From assembly GCA_965203865.1 (NCBI GenBank), contig OZ241916.1:2852001-2916000 (forward strand): a stretch of DNA of 64,000 nt, given 5' to 3'. Below, piece by piece: positions 52,171 to 61,800 of the stretch. The translations under genes were made by a program, and so were the position numbers. Numbering within the stretch: position 1 is the stretch's first letter; each line of letters starts with the position of its first letter. Below the pieces are notes generated by a model, which saw nothing but the letters and a program-made list of their open reading frames with translations, was not told the DNA's origin and did no database searches. The DNA is from G965200765 sp965203865 (GTDB lineage Bacteria > Pseudomonadota > Gammaproteobacteria > Arenicellales > JAJDZL01).

Positions 52171-53523
52171 TCATTCGCCAATAAAATCACGAGAAATTTC
52201 AGCGGGCTGGATTTCTGGTATTCCACCATACCGTCCTTGCAGATAACTTTTACGAATATCTTTATCGTAGCGAATGTCTTTAAAATCACTAAGAGAGAAT
52301 AAAGAAGATTGACCGTATGTATCCCTTTCCATATGCCATATTTCATCTCTGCGAAACAGTCTTTGGTCTATCAACGAATTATCATGAGTCGTGAACAGCA
52401 ATTGCGTTTGTGTTCCAGAATTACAATTTTTCAAGTAGGTTTCAAGTAGAGTTCTTGTCATAAGGCTATGTAAGCAACGGTCGATTTCATCAATTAAATA
52501 TACTCCCGACCGTTTGGGGGATGATTGTTGCGTAGCTGACAAATCAAGGAAGGCTGGTAAAAGGTCAATTGCACGTTGCGTCCCATGTGACTCAAGATGA
52601 ATCTCAAAAGGCGTTTCCTTGTCATCTAGCGTACGATGATATGCAATTAATTTCTTCGCAAGAATTTCACCATTTTCACGAGAAACAACAAATCGACCAG
52701 CCTGGTCAAGTAATACTCGGAGGCTCTCCCCCTCCTTTAATTCCTTTTCAATTTTAGATTTTATCTGTTCAGGCAACCGAAGATTATTAAATGGGACTTC
52801 CTCGTTGCCTAGCCGAAAAATTCCTGTATCTAAATGCTGTAGAATTTCACTCATATTTTCGTAAAGCGGGCTTGCTTCATCAATAAACTGTTCCAACCCC
52901 GCAAATCGACTATCGGGGGCAACTAGTTCAAGTGTCTTTTTGAACCAGTTGTAAACTGCTTTTAACTCTTTAGTTTTCTTGTATACAGATTTATGAGATA
53001 CAGCATTTGTAAGAAAAAGCTGGTTCTCCCATGTTCCGTCAATTATGAATTTCAAATACTCATTTTTTGACAGATAACTGTGGAGGGCTATACGGTCATT
53101 CACTCGGTCAAATATTACTTTCTCACTACTGCTATTGAATATCACAAGTTTTTCTTTCAATACGTAATTCTTGTTCACGGAGAAGCTGTATTCATAAATC
53201 AAATTATCTATTAACAACTCAAATTTAAAATCGGTTGGACGTTTCAAACTTTTTGAATCTAGCCGAAATGGTTCCACTGGAATTAGTTCATCCGATTTTG
53301 TCCCTTCAATTATCAATGTTCTAGCAAAGTTGAGAGCCATGAACAAATTTGTTTTTCCTGAAGCATTCCCGCCGAATATCGCTGCAACTGGAAGAATTTT
53401 TGCTTGAAATTTTTTCAATTTAAAAATTCGTTCGCGATGCTGTCGCTCTCGGGTGGCAATCATGGAAAATTTGGTCTCTTTACGAAAAGACATCCAGTTT
53501 TTTACTGTAAAACTTAGTAACAT
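52171..53523 (-). CDS. rloA: RloA-like AAA ATPase (AbiL-type defence)
   Basis: 450 residues, ABC/SMC-like ATPase. N-terminus LLSFTVKNWMSFRKETKFSM, Walker A GGNASGKTNL (51-60), signature region around residues 270-320, Walker B VYLIDEIDRCLH, and FTTHDNSLIDQ as the switch-histidine loop. This is the layout of AAA_15/AAA_21 ATPases paired with RloB (AbiLi with AbiLii). It is separated from the rloB remnant by one base. The ATPase itself appears intact. In related systems the ATPase senses and the partner acts; with the partner broken the module may be inactive. Confidence 0.87.
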   Translation of the reverse strand: MLLSFTVKNWMSFRKETKFSMIATRERQHRERIFKLKKFQAKILPVAAIFGGNASGKTNLFMALNFARTLIIEGTKSDELIPVEPFRLDSKSLKRPTDFKFELLIDNLIYEYSFSVNKNYVLKEKLVIFNSSSEKVIFDRVNDRIALHSYLSKNEYLKFIIDGTWENQLFLTNAVSHKSVYKKTKELKAVYNWFKKTLELVAPDSRFAGLEQFIDEASPLYENMSEILQHLDTGIFRLGNEEVPFNNLRLPEQIKSKIEKELKEGESLRVLLDQAGRFVVSRENGEILAKKLIAYHRTLDDKETPFEIHLESHGTQRAIDLLPAFLDLSATQQSSPKRSGVYLIDEIDRCLHSLMTRTLLETYLKNCNSGTQTQLLFTTHDNSLIDQRLFRRDEIWHMERDTYGQSSLFSLSDFKDIRYDKDIRKSYLQGRYGGIPEIQPAEISRDFIGE

Positions 53524-54004
53524 ATTGCTTCAAAAAAGTAGTTTTGATTTAATTCAAGGTGTAAATTTAATTATTTAACCTTAATTTTACATTTATTATG
53601 AGAATATATCTCATAAAGTCAAGCAAAAAATTAACTTGAAACTCTGATGTTTGGACATCTTGAAAGTCTTTATTGTGCGAGCCATGGGAAAATCACATTC
53701 ATGTTAGAATTTTAATCACGGACAAAAAAGACTGACCAAATTCTACCAAGTGAATTTTTAAACGCTTGGTTCAGAATTAAATTTGCAGATGCGGGAATCA
53801 ACTGTATTGACCCGATAGTAACAACAGTACAGGAAAATGGGCATTTCAACCGACTTTTCTTTTTGTCGTACTCCCTGAGGGTTTTGACGGTACAATACTG
53901 CTAATTACACTTGGAAGGTACCTAATCAAACAGATTAAAAGTATTCATGTTAACTATATGATTGCTTCGCACATTTCTGTAGAATAAATCATCGATATCA
54001 TTTT
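53524..54004. other. AT-rich intergenic region upstream of tRNA-Pro
   Basis: No gene found. It must contain the rloA promoter (minus strand) and the tRNA promoter (plus strand), but no confident -35/-10 pair stands out. Confidence 0.5.
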
Positions 54005-54081
54005 CGGGGTATGGCGCAGTCTGGTAGCGCGCCTGCTTTGGGAGCAGGAAGCCGGGGGTTCAAATCCCTCTACCCCGACCA
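54005..54081 (+). tRNA. tRNA-Pro (anticodon TGG)
   Basis: 77 nt including an encoded CCA. Acceptor stem CGGGGTA / TACCCCG, D stem GCGC / GCGC, anticodon stem CCTGC / GCAGG around the loop TTTGGGA (anticodon TGG), T stem GGGGG / CCCTC with one G-T pair around TTCAAAT, discriminator A. Proteobacterial tRNA-Pro genes start with C1 paired to G72, as here. The antisense ORF over it is an artefact. Defence genes flank it on both sides. Confidence 0.97.
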
Positions 54082-54251
54082 ATTTCTCCGGCAAGATAGA
54101 CTTAACCAATGGGTCGCAACCGCAAATTCTGCTTGCTGTAATAGTCGCCAAGAAATCTCTAATCTTGTACAAACTTCCCTTGGTTTGAACTTGGTGCTGG
54201 TGGCTTGAAATGCCGCCAGCAAACTGACTCACTACTTGCAGATTAACTTTT

Positions 54252-55226
54252 CTATTTAGACTTCTTGGTTGGCAAGTGTGGGCCTATATACCCAATCTCT
54301 ATACTTTGGGTAACCTTACAAAGACGAAAATGAATTCTCCCAACATTGCCAAAACGAGCATGCCACTCAAAAAATTCTTTCGAGCCCTCAGCGCTTAAAA
54401 AACTTCGACGTTCACGCAACTTCGGATTCGTTCTCACATTTTCTCCCTCTGGAGAAACACGGCATTTGAATTCAGGAAGGCTTGATTTTTTGACACGCCA
54501 TTCTTCGCAGGTTTCATTCAATGCTTTTAATCTTTTGATAACAGTTGGAAACTCCTGTTTGGGTAAATCTTGAATATGTTGCTCAACATCGAGACCAAAT
54601 TTGAGGAACTGAAAAACGGAACATTTCATCGCCCAAAAGTCGCGTTGGTTCAAATTGACTTGTAACAGTTCAAGGTGAGACTCACAAATTGAATTTGCAT
54701 GCCGGGCTTGTGTGAGGTTGTCTATGGTTTCTGATACTTGTTCAACCGAACTGTCTTCGTACAATTCATTGAAATTGACCTTAATTTGCTCACAGTCCCA
54801 ATTTTTGGATGAAAAACCGACTGCGATTGAATCAGTCACAACACATAGAATTAAGGGGGCACCATCGTCGGGAGGCAATTTAACTTGATTTTGCGTTGAG
54901 TGAGATAAATACTCACAGTTGCTAAATCTTTCCTTATATGTTGCTTCGAGATTTTTATCTAGTGGATATTGGGCACTCAATTTTAAAAGAAGTTTAATCG
55001 AATCTTTAGCCTCCTGATAGTTATACGAACTTGGGTCTAAAAAACCATTCGGCTCTATTAGCTGCTGAATTTGCGGCCATTCTTTGGACATCCTCAGATT
55101 ATTTTTTACAGCATTATTTGAAATCAGCAATGAAATGCCCGCCATAACATCTTTCAGCAGATGCGTCGCTTCATGGCGGTTATATGCCACAAGACTCACA
55201 TGGTTGAGAACCATTTCACGTTTCAT
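54252..55226 (-). CDS. Unknown third protein of the DUF262/AAA defence-like operon
   Basis: 324 residues, soluble, no family recognised. N-terminus MKREMVLNHVSLVAYNRHEA; the C-terminal block FEWHARFGNVGRIHFRLC...IGYIGPHLPTKK is a motif I associate with C-termini of proteins in several defence loci, but no nuclease motif can be named. One base separates it from the AAA gene upstream, so it is certainly co-transcribed. As the last gene of a DUF262-ATPase pair it is a candidate effector. Confidence 0.7.
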   Translation of the reverse strand: MKREMVLNHVSLVAYNRHEATHLLKDVMAGISLLISNNAVKNNLRMSKEWPQIQQLIEPNGFLDPSSYNYQEAKDSIKLLLKLSAQYPLDKNLEATYKERFSNCEYLSHSTQNQVKLPPDDGAPLILCVVTDSIAVGFSSKNWDCEQIKVNFNELYEDSSVEQVSETIDNLTQARHANSICESHLELLQVNLNQRDFWAMKCSVFQFLKFGLDVEQHIQDLPKQEFPTVIKRLKALNETCEEWRVKKSSLPEFKCRVSPEGENVRTNPKLRERRSFLSAEGSKEFFEWHARFGNVGRIHFRLCKVTQSIEIGYIGPHLPTKKSK

Positions 55227-55227
55227 T

Positions 55228-56361
55228 TCAAAATTTCTGTTTCGGTACTAGCAGTTGAGCTAAATTCTGTTCATACTGGTCAAAAAATCCTTCTGGCCAT
55301 TCCGACAATCTTCCATCGGGGTCAATTTCTGGAGTAGATACAATTGATTTGCCCTTGTCGCGATTAAAATAATGAATTGAAACTTGATTCGGCTCAATTA
55401 ATTCGTTCCTTACAGCGATTCGTACACCATCCAAGAAATGGTCGCTATGTGTCTCTACAATTACTTGAACACCTGCCAAGGCAGCTAGCGCCGTTAATTC
55501 CGCAAGTTTCGTCTGTCCTCTCGGATGTAAATGAGCCTCTGGATTTTCAATTATGCAAAGTGTGCCTGGTCGGGACAGGAGTGAAACTATTACTGGCAAG
55601 ACATACGAAAGACCAAATCCAACATTTGTCGCTCGATAGACCCTTGACTCAACATCTTCGGGCTGGTCGAATTGAAATCCAGCACGGACAAAATCAACAT
55701 CTTCAATAGGTTGGATTTTTAGGTGGGCACCTGGAGTCACTTCTTGAATCCAATGATCAACACCCGAAATAATGGTATTTTTTATCAAGCCCTTACATCT
55801 AGGATCATCTGGTTCCAAAGTTTTATTACTACGAGTATATAGGTAACTCATTGAGTATTCGCCTTGCGCTCCAATCTGGCCGCTAGATGCAAATGCCTCA
55901 GAATGCGAATAAATTTTTTGCGGACCAATTCTCCCTGCACTAACATACCTGAATTTTCCTCCCAAGGGCGGCGTTTTGTGCCAGGAATTGTAAACACCTT
56001 GCTTGACTGGACAATCAGCAAAACTCAATTGGTCTGATTTAGAGGCTTTGCCAGAACAGTCAAAACTTGATTTAAATATGGTTTGATTTTTATTATCTGT
56101 CAACTCTATCCGAGTTATGTCGGATTCTGAATTCTCAAACAGTATGTCGTACCCCGTACCCAACTCTATTAAACTTCCATTTAAGTTCAGTTTGCTGTCT
56201 CGTAAATCACCAGACTCAAATGACTGACGCAATAACAGCAAAGCTTGAATGACAGTGCTTTTCCCAGCACCATTGATGCCGCATAACAAGGTTAAGGGGG
56301 AACATTTTATATCCGCCTTCTCGAAACACTTAAAATTTGCAAGTTTAATTCTGCTAATCAC
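55228..56361 (-). CDS. AAA-family ATPase with DUF3696 C-terminus
   Basis: 377 residues. Walker A LLCGINGAGKSTVIQALLLL (residues about 26-45), Walker B TLCIIENPEAHLHPRGQ, switch loop VIVETHSDHFLDGVR, and the DUF3696 C-terminal line DGRLSEWPEGFFDQYEQNLAQLL. These SMC-like ATPases often pair with DUF262 genes in defence or toxin-like loci. It overlaps the DUF262 gene by 4 bp (ATGA-type) and is followed by the unknown gene. DNA or nucleotide sensing by ATP-driven dimerisation is inferred. Confidence 0.88.
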   Translation of the reverse strand: MISRIKLANFKCFEKADIKCSPLTLLCGINGAGKSTVIQALLLLRQSFESGDLRDSKLNLNGSLIELGTGYDILFENSESDITRIELTDNKNQTIFKSSFDCSGKASKSDQLSFADCPVKQGVYNSWHKTPPLGGKFRYVSAGRIGPQKIYSHSEAFASSGQIGAQGEYSMSYLYTRSNKTLEPDDPRCKGLIKNTIISGVDHWIQEVTPGAHLKIQPIEDVDFVRAGFQFDQPEDVESRVYRATNVGFGLSYVLPVIVSLLSRPGTLCIIENPEAHLHPRGQTKLAELTALAALAGVQVIVETHSDHFLDGVRIAVRNELIEPNQVSIHYFNRDKGKSIVSTPEIDPDGRLSEWPEGFFDQYEQNLAQLLVPKQKF

Positions 56362-57593
56362 GAAGAAACAATCTCATGTATAAGACTTTGAATTGACTCA
56401 AATCGTTTCCTAACCCTTTGTGATAAACCGGTTGAATAACTAATTGCTTTGTCAAATTCATCGTCTCGCAATACCAAATTTTTGAATTTATCCACGACTG
56501 ATTCTTTTTGCTTGATGAGTACGTTTATTTCCTGTGACGAACATTTTGCCAAGCAAACACTCCATACTTCAAATAGCGGTTTGCTAATTGGGGCTCTTGA
56601 ATTATCAGGCTTGGGTTTCCGAAATGCTCTATCATCAAATATCTTTCGGGCTGCTGTCATCGAATCGAAGAATTTTCTTTTGGGCAACTCAAGGTCACCT
56701 TCGCTCATTTGGTTGACCTGTCGCATAGTGTTGACGAGAAAGCTATCAAGACTGTTCTCTTTGTAGTTTTCCCAGCCATTGAAATAAAAAGCAAGAAATC
56801 TTAACACACACTCTCGGTCTACCATTCGTTTTGGTCTTACCGAATTATCAGTTGCCAATTTGAATTCTTCAGAATCCGCAAGCTCCTTCAAATAATTTCT
56901 AACTTTACCGGGATTTAAAGCATGGCGAATTTCCTGTCCGTTTAACATCATACCGCCAGTATTGATTCGTTTAAAAATATTAAACATAACAGTAATGGGG
57001 GTTCTTGAATCAATTACATTGACAATTAACTGAGTCTCGTTAATTCGTCTTTGCATCGGTCTTGGAAGTTTATCATAGGAATTGCTGTCAAACCGGTCCA
57101 AATATTCCAAAGACCTTAGTTTAAATTTATTTCCAACAAAATCGTTGATTGTTGAAATCCTTTGAATGCCATCAACCACCGACCAGTGTTCCTGGTTGTC
57201 AGCGGCAACATAGAAGACCGGAATAGGTACACGAAGCAACAATGATTCAATAAGTCTACTCTGTTGTACAGGACTCCATATCCCAATGTTCCTTTGCCAT
57301 TCGGGGGATAGCTCTATCTCATTGTGTTCCATTCGCAAAACAATTTGTCCAACTGTAATATTTATCGTGTTTATTTTTATTTCTTCTGGATTGTATGGAT
57401 CTTTAATGTCTGCAATTTTCGGATTTGGGTCATCCGGTTCCTCCTCAACATCAATATAGGCATCGTTTGTCTGAGGAAGTTCTCGGGAGGGGCATCCTGT
57501 ATTTTTGTTTTTCAAGCTTAATAAATCCTCGTTCTGGTCACTGAATTCACCTTCAACTTGATTAGATTGATCGTCTATACATATTGATTGCAT
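56358..57593 (-). CDS. DUF262 domain protein (ParB/Srx-like, GmrS-type)
   Basis: 411 residues. An acidic N-terminal stretch (1-70) precedes the DUF262 domain, with LSPEWQRNIGIWSPVQQSRLIESLLLRVPIPVFY and the NTP-binding/catalytic motif HWSVVDGIQRISTINDF (DGxQR). The C-terminal half is helical. DUF262 proteins of the GmrSD type are NTP-dependent nucleases acting on modified DNA, but this one lacks a fused DUF1524 HNH domain. A textbook ribosome binding site (AGGAGG) lies about 7 bases before ATG 57593. First gene of the three-gene operon. Confidence 0.87.
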   Translation of the reverse strand: MQSICIDDQSNQVEGEFSDQNEDLLSLKNKNTGCPSRELPQTNDAYIDVEEEPDDPNPKIADIKDPYNPEEIKINTINITVGQIVLRMEHNEIELSPEWQRNIGIWSPVQQSRLIESLLLRVPIPVFYVAADNQEHWSVVDGIQRISTINDFVGNKFKLRSLEYLDRFDSNSYDKLPRPMQRRINETQLIVNVIDSRTPITVMFNIFKRINTGGMMLNGQEIRHALNPGKVRNYLKELADSEEFKLATDNSVRPKRMVDRECVLRFLAFYFNGWENYKENSLDSFLVNTMRQVNQMSEGDLELPKRKFFDSMTAARKIFDDRAFRKPKPDNSRAPISKPLFEVWSVCLAKCSSQEINVLIKQKESVVDKFKNLVLRDDEFDKAISYSTGLSQRVRKRFESIQSLIHEIVSS

Positions 57594-58416
57594 TTCGCCC
57601 TCCTAGAGGGTCATAGTTAAAATATGGGAGCTTCGCATTTCCAAGTATGAAACAAAAATAAGGAATTGAGAATCTTCACAATCTTTATTTGCGCTACATA
57701 ACAACTGGGAAACTTGATTGTCATCGTTATGCCGGTAGTAGAATTTTTACTTCTGTAATTCTAATCGGCCAATCCGTCAAGTGTCAATTTTTATCGAAAA
57801 ACAGAGTTTCCCGCTGGAAAGAAATTGAAGGCGAAATTGTTGATTTTCCAGATTCGGCCAAGGCATGACAATGTTCTGGTCGGTGAATTCGGAGCTTGAC
57901 CCCAAAGATTTTCGTGTTGCGAAATCGCGAATTTTCAGCGATTTTCGAGTTTCGGACGTGCCAGTGCCTGCCGCTTCTGGCAGCATGGTCAAGACCGGGA
58001 CGACAAGCGGGTTTCAGGCGGTCAGCGGTGTCACCAGACTGCGCATCTTGTCGGGCTTGTTCTTTTCCTGGTAGCCCAAGGCAATCGGCTTTGCGGAACG
58101 CTTCAAAATCTTCCCCGTCCAACAGGCTACAATAGAACATGAAATTTGGTTTCGCCAGATTGCTTCTCCTGAGGCTTATAGCACCTCTTGAATGTGTATT
58201 ACATTCTGTTCACTGTACCTCTGGAGGGCTTTCATGGTAACATTTTTTAAGTGTAAACAAGAAGTTGCAACAGATCCCGAGGATGCCGACGAGCCAGGCA
58301 TGAAGGCGGGGTAGAAACGCGGCAAAAACAGGCGAAATCGGTGTTTCAAGCCTTGAAAACGCAGATTCTTGGGGTAAAAAAATTTCAGGCAGTCAAATTC
58401 TCGTGTGAAATCAACA

Positions 58417-58440
58417 GCTTGGCAACTACGAAACTAACTC
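58417..58440. repeat. Short dispersed repeat (partner at 31631-31654)
   Basis: CTTGGCAACTACGAAACYAACTC is present in both intergenic places, with one mismatch and similar AAATCA-rich sequence just upstream. Too short to classify. Confidence 0.6.
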
Positions 58441-58801
58441 TCGAATAGGCTTGTTCGGCGGTGCTTCACCGCATTGAATATCTTGAATCTGATCTATTGG
58501 GCAGACACTCTCGCTTGCCGCCGGTGAAAACTCGTCCGCACAGCCGCTTCATGCCGTCGATTCGGACCTCGAACCTTGCTGATAAGCCGATCCGCTCAGT
58601 ACCGGCACCGAATTGCACCGGGCAAATCGGAAAAACTCAACGCTAACGATTGCATGCATTTGTCTTCACTGCCTAATACAGCTTTCCCAGCCTTAAGCGG
58701 GGATCTGGGTTTAACAATACATGAGCAATTCTCAGATATGCTTCTCTTATGATTTTGTGAAGTTGTCCAAAGCAAACTCTCCCAAATCCAAACTGTCACA
58801 T

Positions 58802-58845
58802 TGAAAAATGGACTGATGCTCTTCAGTCAATGAAAAACATCAGTC
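58802..58845 (-). terminator. Terminator after the autotransporter gene
   Basis: On the minus strand GACTGATG (58845-58838) pairs with CATCAGTC (58818-58811), loop of 19, followed by CATTTTTC. The large loop makes it weaker than the other terminators here. Confidence 0.5.
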
Positions 58846-58878
58846 ATACAAATTTCTGTTTAGATTCAGTTTAAGTGT

Positions 58879-61800
58879 TTACCAGTCCAAAGTAGTTTTC
58901 AGCACCACTCTGTTGTCCGACGACTTGGCATCGCTTTCATGGTGTTCAAACTCAAGTTGCAACTCAAGCGTTGATTCTGTCGAGAATCTTGTGCCAACAC
59001 GATAATCTCGCGAGCTTTCTTGAATACCCAAACCGATGTACGGAGTGACTAGTCCGTTGCTGCCATAAACTCCGTATCCGATTTCAGAATCAAATCTTGA
59101 TGTTGTTTCGGTTTTGCCCTCGGCAAGATTGCTTGTCGAAACACTGCGTTCCCAGAAGGAGGAACCGGATTCGCTGTTCGCTCTTCCAGTCGAAATTGAA
59201 GCGTTGTAAATCAAGCCTGCGGAACCTGACACGGGTTGCCGTCGCACCATGGCTCCGACTCCCCATACCTTGTTGTCATTTTTATGTGCAATGAGATAGC
59301 GCAGGTTTACACTCGCTGTAACACCTGATTTCAAATCACTGTACTTGACACTGCCGCCCAATTCAGCGCCAGCACCGGTTTCACCGTCACCGCCGTCCCA
59401 GCGGACACCAAGCTCTACAGAGGGTGTCATGCATGAATCGGGACTCATCGCACATTTCTGCGAAGCTTCCAATGCAACACGCAAGCCTTGAGTTTTGATC
59501 TTGCTGCCAGCTTGCTGTCCTGCTCTGGGCTTGATTTTCAGGTTCGAACCCCAAATTTCACTTTTCACGCTGAGTGTCACCGGGGACTCGCTATCATCTC
59601 CAATCGTTCTCAATCCATAGCGCCCACCGGCTACCAACTGCAGCATCTCTGTCTTGTTTGAGAAGCTGTCCTGTACAGAGTCATTGTAGTCAATCCGTCC
59701 CTGCCCGAATCCCAGCGAAGCCCAGGCATCGAACTCATCCGTTACTGACCAGCCTATGTAAGGACTCAGCATGGTCATGCGGGTTTTCAGCGTGCCGCTA
59801 GAGTTCTGAGTTCCAGCATTCGAGTAGTTGAAACTTCCTCTGGATACACCCAATGAAATTCCCGCCAGCATTCCCGAGTCAAGCATAGTATCTGTCCCCA
59901 GGTGAAACCCAAACAAGTTTCCGTCCCAGTTCAAAGCGCTATTGCCGCCGCTTGACAAGCGTGTGTAGTCCGCTGAACCCCATATCGCCATGCCGCCTTC
60001 TGCAGCACCTCCGGAATGAGATGACGACAAGCTGCCGCCAGGTGAATAAGCGAAACTTGCTCCGTCAAGCGCTTGCTCAAGTGAGCCAGTTGAATCTTCC
60101 AGATCTTTGTTGCGCTCATGATTCACCAGTCGCTTCAGAATGGATATGAATTCATCATCATTGTGGCTCATTGCGCCCGATATGCTACCGGCAATTACGG
60201 CTGAAATTCTGCCAGACAACGCGGCAACTGTGCTAGCAGTTATTTCGCGTACCACACTCGCGACGATTTCTTCTTCAATCTCTTCTTCAAGCGGCCCTCT
60301 CGCTGCTGCAGCAGGAGGAGGAGCGGGTTCGGGTATTCGCGCATCGCTTACGGTCACCAAAACACTGGAAATATTCAACGACGTTGTATACGTGGCATCA
60401 CCAGATGTGACTCTATGGGTGAGTCTTGCAGTACTATCGAAATTGTCGATATCTGAATACGCTGTAACTGTCACCGTCTGCGCAGTGGCGTAGTCGGTTG
60501 ATGTAAAAGTCAGTTCATTCTGATTGCCTGCTGTTTCAGAATCAGTGTCGACTACGACATCGCTGTTGGTACTGCTGACCATAATTACAACATCGCTTGT
60601 CGGTGCCTGAGCCAATACGACTGTGTAAGTACCAATATTGGCGTTCGTATTGTCAGTGTCCGTATCGTCAGGCGATTCTTCCTCAAGTGCCAAGGTTTGC
60701 TTGCTAACTACTACATCGGTAGTTGCTGGTGCCACTTCCACCAAAACCGGGTTCGATCGCAAACTCTCCGTGCCTGTGTGCACAATTGCATTGGCTATTA
60801 CCACGATCCATTTTGGTTCATAAAAATTAGGATCTCCAGTAAAAGCAAGGATAAGTTCGTACCGGGTCGCGCTCCCCACCACTATAGCAGGAGTAGCAAC
60901 GCTTAAACCCTCTATATTCGTTACCAACTCGTAGCTTGCCGCTTCAAGGCTTTCATTTCCCATGAACGTTAAACCACCTGACAACGTCATATTTAATCTT
61001 GCACCGTTCAAATTGCCGCTGTTCAACTGGGCGGATGTCGGAGAAATGCTCAGGTTACTAGTAGCAACAGTAGTGCCATCGTCGTTCATGATGTATCCGA
61101 TGGCGGCTATGGAACAATTACCTGGCGAACCGGTATCAGGAAATCCCGGAAGAGCGGCTACACTACCAACACATGCACGCAGATTAGTATTAAACGTTGC
61201 TGGCGCATTATCCTCAGTAGGCGATCTAGTATAAGGCTTGTCCAGTGTTACCTGAATCGTCTCGTGCGCCTCCACGTCCGTGTCCCCCACAATCGAAAAA
61301 CTGATTTGCTTGGCTGTCTCGCCTTGAGCAAAGGACACTACTCCGGTGTTGCTGCTAGCTCTGTAGTCTTGACCAAAGGTTGCTGTGCCAGCTACTACAT
61401 AAGGTACATTAATCACTGTATCGCTTGCACCACTAAGCGTTACAGTGAAAGTCATGGTCTTTGTACCGCTATTGCCTTCCGTGACGCTTGGAAAGTTTAC
61501 CGACACAACTGGAGTACCACTGTTGTCATTGACTGATACCACCACACTTTCAATTGATGTATCAAAGGATGCAGGACCACTGGTAATACTGTGGCTTAGT
61601 ATCGCACTGTCGTCCCTAAAGTCAGTATCAGAAGCTGCTGTAACTGTCACCGTCTGATCAGTGCCGAAGTTGCTTGTTGTAAAAGTCAGCGTACTTGGGT
61701 CTACAGTTACATCATGATTGTTGCTACTGATTGAAATTGTCAGATTTTCTGAGGGGGCAGCACCCAAAGACACATTGTAAGTATCGCTACTACCTTCATT

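Larger units (their letters stand above)
57594..58878. other. Gene-poor region between the defence operon and the autotransporter
   Basis: 1.28 kb without a convincing gene. The segment 57840-58140 is more G+C-rich than its surroundings and has overlapping minus-strand ORFs (one of 118 codons, 57784-58140) that resemble decayed coding sequence, perhaps an old mobile element or gene fragment; no family can be named. A short sequence at 58417-58440 is shared with 31631-31654. The left end holds the promoter of the DUF262 operon; the right end holds the autotransporter terminator. Confidence 0.5.

Noticed and set aside
53954..54232. Minus-strand ORF of 92 codons over tRNA-Pro (GFEPPASCSQSRRATRLRH)
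   Set aside because: This is the familiar spurious translation of the antisense strand of a tRNA gene.
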